DNA of 64,000 bases from Escallonia rubra (taxonomy: Eukaryota > Streptophyta > Magnoliopsida > Escalloniales > Escalloniaceae), in NCBI GenBank assembly GCA_033065855.1, contig JAVXUO010001478.1, positions 390,001 through 454,000 on the forward strand, read 5' to 3'. The position numbers were made by a program, and so were the translations under genes. Shown piece after piece: positions 1 through 9,758 of this stretch (position 1 is its first letter; the number at the start of each line of letters is the position of its first letter). The notes beneath the pieces were generated by a model. That model did not search any database. It saw only the letters and a program-made list of their open reading frames with translations, and was not told where the DNA came from.

Positions 1-240
1 GTTGTCACTATCTTCCTATAACTTAGACAATATTTTTTCAACAAGTTTGCTGCAATCTGGGTTGTAGGTAATTTGTGTAGCCATAAAGTGATTGCCGCTA
101 AATATTTTTAGTGACATATAATCACTGAAATTAAAAAAGTGTTGCTATGAATATTGTCGCTAAATATGTCTGCAAATACGCTAGCAATAGTTAGCGATAA
201 TTAATCGTACTATTCGAAGGGTTGCATGCTATTCTTACTA
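1..240. repeat. Possible CACTA-type subterminal repeat relic
   Basis: Short motifs of the form TTAGCGAC, GTCGCTAAA and TAGTGAC recur in both orientations. Similar motifs appear at 7930-8112 and near 49130. Such motifs are common in the subterminal regions of plant CACTA elements, but no terminal CACTA motif or target-site duplication is visible here. From 240 to 830 I see a GA-rich stretch (about 281-320) and no gene. Confidence 0.25.
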
Positions 241-835
241 CCAAAGTTGCAGCCAAAATCTTTTCTCATAAAAAAATAAAGAGAGAGAGAGAGAGAGATA
301 GGAGAGGGAAGAAAGGGAGAGATTAGTATTCGGATAGAGAATATACTGTTGACACTATTAGTTACGAATTGCAGTAATTTAGTCCATTCTATGATAAAAA
401 AAAAAGTGCATTATACCAAATTTTTAGCGTCGAAGGAGGTGAGGACCTCAGTAAACGCTTAAAAATAGACATCCTCTAAGTTTAGAGTGAACATATAATA
501 CCAAAATGAAACAAGGCTACATGGGTCTATTCATTAAAGCTGCTTGGTTTGTATTCAATCCAGTGAAAGGATAGGTATGATGTATTGACAGGCCATCAAA
601 GAAAGATATAATACCAATGGATGAAAGACGATATGGAAAAGGGAGTCTCCACTCCATTTCTCCCCTGGAGTCTTTCGACGTGTATCCGGAGTCTTTCAAC
701 AGGGCATGAAAAGTCTTCATCCACTGATTATTAGGCCAGTCAAGTATAGTGCAAAACAGTGGGCTCCCCACCGACTCTACAGAAGGCACGAAGAAGGAAC
801 CTAATATTAATGGCGTGGTGAGCAGGAAATTTTCC

Positions 836-843
836 TATAAATA
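836..843 (+). promoter_or_regulatory. TATA box of the LRR receptor kinase gene
   Basis: TATAAATA lies 60 bases before the ATG at 903. Transcription would then begin near 865-870. This places the upstream in-frame ATG at 852 outside the transcript and supports the start at 903. Confidence 0.6.
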
Positions 844-902
844 CATACTCTGTGTTTTCCTTGTTTCTGCCTCACCTACTAAATCTAACATCACATTCAC
901 GC

Positions 903-3900
903 ATGGAGAGAGCTACTTGCTTCCTGCTTTTAGTAGCAGCGGTGTTCTTGTTACAATCTATGCGTATGAGTTGCTCGGCGCCCCTTAGAAGTGTAACCAG
1001 CATCACCACCGATCAATCCGCCCTACTCGCCTTAAAAGCCCGTGTTGTCACTTTAGACGCTTATGACATTTTAGAGACCAATTGGTCATCTGCTACCCCC
1101 GTTTGTAACTGGGTTGGGGTCACTTGCAGTCATCGTCATAATAGAGTTGCAGCCTTGAATCTTTCAAACATGGGTCTAGTAGGCACCATACCTCCAGACA
1201 TTGGAAACATCTCATTTCTTGTTTCTCTTGACGTCAGCAACAACAGTTTCTCTGGGAGTCTGCCCAAAGAGATGGCTCATTTGCGCCGGCTAAGAGAAAT
1301 GCTTGCAGAATACAATGAGCTAAGTGGAGTACTTCCCTCGTGGCTTGGCGAGTTACGTCAACTTCAAGTGCTGCATATCGGAAATAACAGCTTCTCGGGC
1401 ACAATCCCACCATCTCTTTGTAACATATCAACACTTGAGAGGTTGATTTTGAACAGCAATTCTCTACAAGGAAGGATCCCGAAAGACATTGGCAATCTTG
1501 TAAATCTCAAATGGCTTGTACTATACGAGAATGACTTAGCTGGCCAAATTCCGTCAAGTATTGGTCGATGTTACAAACTTGAACAACTGAGGCTGGCCCA
1601 TAACAAACTTGGTGGACCAATACCAAATGTGATTGGGAACTTGTCAATGCTTAAACAGCTAAAGCTTGGCGCCAACACTTTCACAGGTTTGAATGTCATA
1701 TTAATTACCACACCTCTTGTTGTCATAGACAGATCTTTTAAGGAGAAAATGGCATTAACAGAGGGTGGAAGCCCCATCACGTCATGTGTAGCATTTATAT
1801 GTTCATATAAAGTGCTTTCTTTCAACTACAAAATCTAAGCATTTTGCGGTGGCATCCCACGAGGTGCACAAGGCTAAGACGGTCTTATCAATACTCATCA
1901 AAGAAAGTCATGTTTATTTTTAAATGAGTAATAGAACAAATTAACCATTAATGTGGGGAGATATGAATAGACGATATCCTTGAGCATGTACCTCCATATA
2001 GAAGAACAAAAATTAAAAGTTTATTTAGTAGATAATTAAAGCAAAAAGTAGACTCTCCTTAACAAATATGTGGAGAATATATTGAGATCAATTTGTAATT
2101 GCGCCAGACATTTCTATTTGTGCTTGTGTAAGTATCTTTTGAAAGTAGTTTGCACATTCTTATGGCATGCCCATGACTCTAACTACGACTTAGTTTAATT
2201 TTGATTCAGCAAATTTTGTTATATAATTTTTTAGACAATGTGGTCTATAAAAGTTTGGGAAAATGACAAATCCCACCCGTTGGGAACTTAACTGAGCTTC
2301 AGGTGTTGGGGCTTTCTTATTGCACTGGCTTGATAGGTTAGAATGTTATTCCACTATTGTCACATTAGTTTCTGCAAAATCTGTAAAGCTTTAGAGGTTT
2401 ACTAAAATTTCAACTTATACAAGGAGGGATTCCGGACGACATTGGCAATCTTCCAAATCTCAAAGTGCTTAGTCTGCCTGAGAACGAGCTGAATGGTCCA
2501 ATATTGGCTAGTATTGGTCGATGTTCTCAACTTGAATTTCTCTTATTGTCGGCGAACCAATTTAGTGGCCCAGTACCCAGAGAGATTGGAGGTTTATCGA
2601 TGCTCAAGGCGTTAGCTCTTAATCTTAATTTCTTGACAGGTTTGAACATCATACGAATAGTTATTTCTAGTCATCTTCCGTATATAATGCCTTGATATGT
2701 TTGAACATCATATGAACTCTATGTTATAAGTTTATTTACAGGCAACATCTCAAGTTTCCTCTACAATATATCAAGTCTGGAACAAATTCAAGTGGTGGAT
2801 TTGGCATCCAACAACTTCAGTGGACCAATACCAAGAGACATTGGGAACTCAACTATGCTTAAGACACTATATCTTTTACAAAACAAGTTGACAGGTACGT
2901 GCGGTGTCAAACTTTTCCTTGGCTTGGGTCCAGGGGCAGACCACCCCATGACCGGGGACGGGGGAGAGTGGGGGTGCCATCATTTTTGGATTTTCTTTTT
3001 TTGGTTTTTTAGATAATGAATAAACATATTTAAAATATTTTTAAAAATTCACTATATTGTAACATTAATTTATTAGGACTTCATTTTGTTGTATCTTTTA
3101 ATCTTTCTACCATGTCATAGTTTTTGTCTTTGTTATTTTCTTACTCTATCTTCTTTCTTCCAAATCCCAAATTCTATAATCTCCTTATTACGAAAAAAAA
3201 ACAAAAAAAATTACAGATTAAGGTTAGTTCTTTTTTTTTTTTTTAGTTTAAATTCTTATGATTGATTAACTTATACGTGACTAATGTACTCATATCATTA
3301 ATCATCACATTAGTAATATAACTATACAGTATGAGTTAAGTTTCTTTCATGCAAAATTAGTACCCGTAATTTATTGTTGACTGCATTAGCAAGTTAAATA
3401 AATCACTATAAATAGAAAAAATATATTGTTAATAGTGAAATTGAGCAATCTATTTTGTATTTACCGTATTCAATAGTGATGCTAATTATAATATATTTTT
3501 AATTATTCATGTTTTATGTGAACTTGAACCTCTGAATTCTTTTATGCTAGCCATCAAATTTTTTTTAAGATTTTTTTACACCCATGATTAGACCTCCTGA
3601 GTCCGCCCCTGCTTGGTTCCTAGGATCACGTATTAACAAAACACATCATACTTGCAAATACATTATACTTGCAAGTTTTTAGTATTCATATCATGAGAAG
3701 CCCAAATAAGCCCCCCATTGTAATACATACCGCTCACCTCAACTTCCACCACATATTAGTGCCCTTTTGCACCTATTACTCATTGACTAGCCCTAAAACC
3801 CGAGGTAAGACAGTCTTATTCATACTTATCTACTTAAAAAAAATTTAATTGAAAAATAAAACTTATCGCACAATATATATTGTAATGATTATTTCATCTA

Positions 3901-4451
3901 AGAAAGTCACATTTGTTTTTAAACGAGTGAACCTCCTATTAACAGAATAATGTCCTTGAGCATGTAGCTCTATAAAGAGGAACAAAAATTAGAAGTTTAT
4001 GTTGTAGATAAATAAATAAAAAATAGACTCCACTGAAAAAATAAGCGAAGAATACGTTGAGGCCAATTTGTAATTGCTTCAGACATTTTTATTTTACTTG
4101 TGTAAGTATATTGAAAGTAATTTGCACATTCATATGGCATGCCTATGACACTAACTACATCTAAGTTTAAGTTTGATTGAGAGAATTTTGTTATATATAT
4201 TTTTATACAATATGGTCTATAAAAGTGAGGGAAAATGACAAATACGCCCCCATGTATTTTGGGTTTGTGGGTCGACTCCTTTCAGTATTAATTTTGACGA
4301 TTGACACACTTTATGTATCAATTTGGTGCAATTGAGGACAATTGGCCAATTTTTGACAAATTTGGCCTGTAAAAAGACACAAATGCCCCTCTGATCTCCA
4401 ATTCCTTAACCTTCCATTTATATGTTCTCGTAGCATTTTACAGTTTGCAGC

Positions 4452-4509
<58 letters not shown>

Positions 4510-7195
4510 TGCTGCAAACTGTAAAATGCTACGAGAACTGATTGATTTTGAACGTTTATTTGCTCACAACCATATACGAGGGTATAGAGAGTAAAATTTA
4601 ACAACAATTCAAGAGGACTCACATAATTGAAGTTTTTCTAAATTAGAATGGTTAGGTTGTCTCTTCTGAATGGTTAGGTTGTCTCTTCTGAATGGTTGGT
4701 CATTGTGCTTGGACTTGACAAGCTAACATTTGTGTTGTCCCTCTTATCCCTTTGCAGGTACAATACCACAAGAAATTGGTAACCTCTTAAACTTAGAGTT
4801 TCTGACGCTAGATGTTAATCAATTGAGTGGCTCCCTTCCAGAATCTGTTTTCAATTTATCAACTCTACGGCGACTTGGAGCTTCTTTCAATCACCTTTCA
4901 GGAGCAATTCCCGTTGATATAGGCCAGACACTACCGAACCTTGAAGGCCTTTACCTTGGTGCAAATAACTTAACCGGGACTATACCCGACTCTATCTCCA
5001 ATGCTTCTCAACTCACTATCCTCGGCCTTGGTGAAAACCAATTAACGGGTGCAATTCCCCATTCACTCGGCCACTTAGGACTCCTGGAATTCCTTGGTTT
5101 GGATAGAAACAATTTTTTCAGCCACTCATCAACTCTTGAACTGAGCTTCTTAACTTCATTGACCAGTTGTAGGAAGCTAAGAGAATTGGGGCTTGCGGAT
5201 AATCCCCTAAATGGCTTTCTTCCAGTTTCAATTGGAAATCTCTCTACTTCTCTTGAAATGTTGGGCGCAAGCGGAAGTGGAATTATGGGAACCATCCCTC
5301 GTGAGATTGGTAATTTAAGTAGCTTGTTCGCCTTAGTTTTACATGCGAATGACTTGACTGGATCTATTCCGACAACCATCGCACGTCTGCAGAAGCTTCA
5401 AGTGTTGGACCTTAGTGACAATCAAATGCGAGGACCCATACCTACTGAGTTTTGTCATCTACCCAACTTGGATAGCCTTTACTTAACAAGAAACCAATTT
5501 TTTGGGCCTGTGCCAGCATGCTTGGGGAATGTTTCTTCTCTAAGACGCCTTTTCCTGGGTGGTAACAAGTTATCTTCCAGCATACCCACAAGCCTATGGA
5601 ACCTCAAGGATCTCTTGGCTTTTGACGTGTCCTCAAATTCCTTAAGTGGCGATCTTCCCTCTGGACTAGGTAGTTTAAGAGTCGCTCTACAAATAGATTT
5701 ATCACTTAACCAATTCTCAGGCAACATCAGTGCCACTATTGGGGGTTTACAAAATTTGGTTTATCTATCTTTGGCTCATAACACTTTACAAGGATATATT
5801 CCAGAGACGTTTCGATCGTTAATAAGCTTGGTGAACTTGAATTTATCTCATAACAACCTCTCTGGTGTTATTCCAAAGTCTTTAGAGGCATTATTACATC
5901 TTAGATATTTCAATATATCTTTTAATGAGTTAAGTGGAGAAATTCCAAGTGGAGGACCCTTTAAGAATTTCACAAGCCAATCTTTTGCATCGAATGAAGC
6001 TTTATGCGGTCTTACACAATTTGGTGTCCCGAAATGCCATGCAGTTTATTGGTCATGGAAAACTAAAATAGTTGTAATCATATCCGTTTTATCTACTGTT
6101 TCATTGACATTACTAGTCATAGGAGTTCTTTTTGTGTCGATAAGACGCCAAAAAAGTAAAAAAGTTCCAACCGAAAGAGATATGCAGCTTATAGTACATC
6201 AAAGAATCACTTACCATGAGATTTTTGAAGCGACTAACGGTTTTGGTGAAAGCAATTTAATTGGTAGTGGAAGTTTTGGATCAGTTTACAAAGGAGTGAT
6301 GTCTGATGGGATGGTTATGGCCATAAAGGTATTCAAATTGAACATAGAGAAAGCTTTCAAAAGTTTCGAGATAGAATGTGAGGTACTCCGCAACATTCGG
6401 CACCGAAACCTCACGAAAGTTATTACCAGTTGTTCTAACCTTGATTTTAGAGCCTTGGTTATGGAATACATGCCAAATGGAAGCCTTGAAGACTTGTTAT
6501 ACTCTTACGATCATTGTTTAGACATCAAGCAAAGGTTGGACATAATGATTGATGTCGCATGTGCAATTGACTATCTCCATCACGGTTATGAACCGCCTGT
6601 GGTTCATTGTGATTTGAAGCCTAGCAATGTGTTGCTCAATGAAGATCTGGTTGGCCATGTAACTGACTTTGGCATTGCAAAGCTCCTAAGTGAGAGAAGC
6701 TATAGGGCACACACTGAGACACTTGGCACAATTGGATATATTGCACCAGGTAATGCACATAACATTCAAAAAGAAAATGCTAAATATAATTTCCATAATT
6801 GTGGTTTCTCATATAGTATTATTTATTCTGCACCTGATTATATGCTTGATGTAGAATATGGATCGGGAGGTTTGGTCTCAACAAGTAGTGATGTTTACAG
6901 TTATGGGATTATACTCATGGAAACGTTTACTAGGACGAAGCCCACTGATGAAATTTTTGCTGGAGGTATGACCCTAAGGCTTTGGGTGAAGGAGTCACTT
7001 CCTAATGAGATTACTAAGGTTGTAGATATGGTTTTGCTGAGGCAAGGAGAAGAACATTTAACCAGGGATGTGCAGTGTTTAACATCCATCATGGAGTTAG
7101 CTTTGGAATGTACAAAGGAACCTGCTGAGGAAAGGGTCAGCATAGACGATGTTTTGAGGACACTCACGAAGATCAGCATCAAGTTTCTTGAATAA
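903..7195 (+). CDS. LRR receptor-like serine/threonine kinase (LRR-XII, EFR/Xa21 type)
   Basis: This is a plasma-membrane receptor kinase. Related family members sense microbial patterns; the ligand here is unknown. My exon chain is 903-1686, 2424-2639, 2742-2894, 4758-6749 and 6855-7195. It totals 3486 nt, keeps the frame and gives about 1161 residues. The acceptor of exon 2 (ACAAG) is the weakest call. Seen in order: a signal peptide (MERATCFLLLVAAVF), an LRRNT domain with CNWVGVTC, about 25 extracellular LRRs of the IGNL-LxxLxLxxNxLxGxIP type, a membrane segment (VVIISVLSTVSLTLLVIGVL), a glycine loop (IGSGSFGSVYKG), the VAIK lysine as AIKVF, HCDLKPSN and DFG. Cysteine before the catalytic aspartate makes it a non-RD kinase, as in EFR, FLS2 and Xa21. 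The first three introns fall after the first base of a glycine codon at an LRR boundary. The last intron (6750-6854) is 105 nt, in frame and stop-free. The length exceeds the roughly 1000 residues usual for the family because LRR exons are duplicated. Confidence 0.88.
1857..2270 (+). repeat. Duplicated intron segment, copy 1
   Basis: This part of intron 1 matches 3800-4245 in intron 3, from AAGACGGTCTTA through the segment ending GGGAAAATGACAAAT. It lies between LRR exons that are themselves similar, so it probably arose with an internal gene duplication. A dispersed repeat inserted twice is the alternative. Confidence 0.75.
2275..2335 (+). pseudogene. Relic LRR exon inside intron 1
   Basis: The + strand reads VGNLTELQVLGLSYCTGLIG followed by a GT, the same layout as the ends of the functional LRR exons. 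No usable AG acceptor lies before it. It abuts the end of the duplicated intron segment directly, so it looks like a cut exon left by rearrangement. It is not needed for the continuous reading frame. Confidence 0.55.
2931..3611. mobile_element. Non-autonomous hAT-like element in RLK intron 3
   Basis: The left end CAGGGGCAGACC and the right end GAGTCCGCCCCTG are imperfect terminal inverted repeats. They are flanked by 8-bp direct repeats, CTTGGGTC (2923-2930) and CTTGGTTC (3612-3619), which differ at one base. Eight-bp duplications are the hAT signature. The ends resemble those of the large hAT element at 9523-13554. The 681-bp interior is AT-rich and has no ORF. Confidence 0.8.
3800..4245 (+). 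repeat. Duplicated intron segment, copy 2
   Basis: This is homologous to 1857-2270 over about 420 bp with many substitutions and small indels, so the duplication is not recent. Both copies share GTCCTTGAGCATGTA-like, GGCATGCC and ATGGTCTATAAAAGT blocks. Confidence 0.75.
4424..4538. repeat. Perfect 32-bp inverted repeat around an AT microsatellite
   Basis: The arms 4424-4455 and 4507-4538 are exact reverse complements. The 51 bases between them are pure alternating TA. Transcribed within RLK intron 3, the sequence would fold into a long hairpin. It looks like a small foldback element or MITE whose centre expanded as a microsatellite. Confidence 0.85.
4647..4703 (+). repeat. 22-bp tandem repeat near the intron 3 acceptor
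   Basis: GAATGGTTAGGTTGTCTCTTCT occurs twice, followed by a partial third copy that continues into the acceptor region. The related fragment at 46504 contains a single copy. Confidence 0.75.
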
Positions 7196-8347
7196 TGTTT
7201 CATATAACGTTGTTGTTATCCCGTTATGTTTCTCAGGTAATTTTTTGCAGAGTTTGATGATTATGCTGGAATGTTCGACACAAGAATGGAGTATCAAATG
7301 ACTTGTCATTTTGTTCAAATCTGGACTAGTGGTTTAAAGCCAAATGTTCCGTAGGCCTTTTCTGTGTACGTGTGTGTGAAATATAAGCTTTAGGCACTAG
7401 TCAAAACCACTTCGGGAGGGTCTAGCAATATATCGCCAGCATTGAGTTACTATTAACCATGCTCCGAAGAGCGCTACTTTACCCCTATATCAGATTGCCC
7501 AAAAACAATTGTTTGCAGTGCCAGTAAAACAAGTTTGATATGTTTTTCACAATGCTCTGCAAAATTGATAAACAAAAAAAAGTAACCAGGACCATTGATT
7601 TTGGGATCTCTCGTAACTGGGTTCTGTTCTTTTTTTCCCCTTTTTCCTGATAAAATTGAAGAGAGCAAATAAATCTGGGAGCTGGGTTGTTTTTTTAACA
7701 TCCTCCATTAAAATCATTTCCTTCATTAGGTCAGACTAGTACATTGACGAAGTTGTTGCACTGCACGGTTATATATGGCAGGCTTCCAGGCAAACAAAAA
7801 AAATCAAGAAAAAAGAGATCCTGCTATTTGTTCAGGTCATCAAACAATTCCAAAAGATTGTGAGGCGGTGCCAAGGCAAGGAAGGAAAGGAAAAATTTGG
7901 CTGCTACTCCGATTGAAGGAATCTTCCTCATACCCCTCATATAACGACAATTAATGGTCACTATATGTTTCGAGCGGCTTTTAATTAGTGACGCTAAAAA
8001 AATGCGGTTAAGAACTGTCGTTAAAAGTGTTAGCAAAAAAGCCACAAGAAATATTTAACGACTATTAATTGTCGTTATATACAGGGTTGGAAATAGATTC
8101 CTACAACCCAGGTAACAGTCAAAGTTTGCTCGGAAGGAAATTATCATTTTCCAATTTGGGCAATCAAGCAATCTTCTCAAGTTTACTTTTCCTTTTTTAA
8201 AAAGTTATCATTCTATTTCCCTCTTACTACTGTCTTGGCATAGAGGAACATAATTAGTTTAAAGGTGGAATGAATAAACTTTAGGAGCTCTATCACAAAT
8301 TTTATTCATTTTCTATTAATTACTGTTGTCTCCTAAAAAATGAGGAA
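7196..8347. other. RLK 3' flank and intergenic DNA
   Basis: This stretch holds the presumed RLK 3' UTR and AT-rich intergenic sequence. Between 7930 and 8112 lie motifs such as CGACAATTAATGGTCACTA and GACTATTAATTGTCGTTAT, followed by CCTACAACCC. They resemble CACTA-type subterminal repeats and the sequence at the window start. I find no ORF that looks like a real gene. Confidence 0.4.
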
Positions 8348-8897
8348 TGTACACGTAAATTTCGTGTCTAAATCTGCAAAACAAGAAATAATGCACAAAC
8401 TACAATTTAAAGATATATATATATATATATATATATAAACTAAGTTTAAAATACCCTTCAAAACCATGCCCTTCTTCTGATAATAGCTGTTAAAGGCATA
8501 CGAAGCATGGTTTTGAAGGACTCAGTGTGTCCTTCTTCCCTCCCCAAAGCCCTCTATTTATTGGCAAAACGGTGGAGTAAAATTTTGAAAACCCATGATT
8601 TGGGGATTTGTCTTTTAATCAAAGGGATTTTTGTTCCCCTTTAATTAATTAAATGGATTTATTTTCATTTAATTTCTTTTGGTCAAACTTGACTTAATTG
8701 AACTTTCTGGTAACAAGACCATGGGCTGGACCACATTATCTTATTTGGGCTAGTTTTCTAGACTTAGCTTTGATTTGAGCCCATTGCTTTGTTTGACTCC
8801 AAGTCAGCATTTAGGCCCGTATTTCCAGTAAGTTGAACATTTGACAGGTCATAAAAATACCTTACCATTGCTGGTAAAATAATTTTTAGTATCTACA
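8348..8897 (-). repeat. 3' LTR of Gypsy 1, internally deleted
   Basis: This matches the right LTR over AAATTTCGTGTCTAAATC and the AATTAATTAAATGGATTT blocks. It is 550 bp against 796 bp on the right. The missing middle is replaced by filler containing a 15-bp inverted repeat (8455-8469 and 8505-8519). It ends with ATCTACA at 8897. Confidence 0.88.
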
Positions 8898-8912
8898 AAT
8901 TGCCCCCATTTC
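8898..8912 (-). promoter_or_regulatory. Polypurine tract of Gypsy 1
   Basis: On the minus strand AAATGGGGGCAATT directly precedes the LTR start TGTAGATAC. This is the expected plus-strand priming site. Confidence 0.7.
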
Positions 8913-9514
8913 GAGACTTGTGCGGTGCCTTTTTTTTTTTTTTTTTTTATTCTGTGACAAGGCTTGAAGTAAATTATCCATTTTTTTTAATATAGCCGTA
9001 TGGGCTTTACTCGTGAGCCGTGAGGGTTCACCTACGAAATTGGCCCCAACCCAAAGTCAGCCGCCCTTACGGTGGTGGGCAGTCAAACCTTAGGGTTTGG
9101 TGTCCTTATAAAAGAGGCCCCGCATAAGTTATAGTGCATTGACCACTGTAACACCTTCTCTTGTCGGCTGTATCTTCTTTGGCGGCGGTAATTCTTTCAC
9201 CGAGTGATAAACATGTATAAACCCTCCTTTATTATCCTTAACGTGTTCGTTATATGCATCTACAGCATCACGTTGCTCATTGTATCTCCCTTATTTTCCT
9301 GTCTTGAATTTTCGTCTGAGTATGTTCGACTCCATCTGACTAATAATGATCTCTCGTATCAACCAGCCAGAATGGATTCCTCCCAAAACATCAACAGAAC
9401 ACGTATGTATATAGTGCAATCGTCAACACCAATCCCACTCATCTTAGGCTGCTTTCGAGGCACCGCCTTTGCCGTTTGGCACAAACTTGTGACCCTTGCG
9501 ACGTTGTAGTGGCG
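8913..9514 (-). other. Gypsy 1 3' untranslated region
   Basis: This is low-complexity sequence with no recognisable domain. It is the part of the Gypsy interior left of the hAT insertion and continues at 13563. The 101-codon ORF at 9204-9509 shows no family resemblance and is probably chance. Confidence 0.5.
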
Positions 9515-9758
9515 GCTGCAATCAGGGGCGAAGCCAGGATTTCATCCCAGGGGGTGCTAAATATATATCAAAATTAAAATTTTTTTTATAAGTAAAAAGC
9601 AACAAAAACAAAAAATGTGCATTTTTCGGCAATACATAAAAAAATACGAAAAAGCATCCAAAAAGTCTTATTTAATTTCATGAGAGCTATTAAAGACTCT
9701 TTACTATACAACAAAAGCAAACACAAAATAAATATTTCAGAGTTTACAAACGAAAGTA

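Noticed and set aside
852-902. Upstream in-frame ATG of the kinase gene
   Set aside because: It lies only 9 bases after the TATA box and would precede transcription; a typical signal peptide starts at 903.
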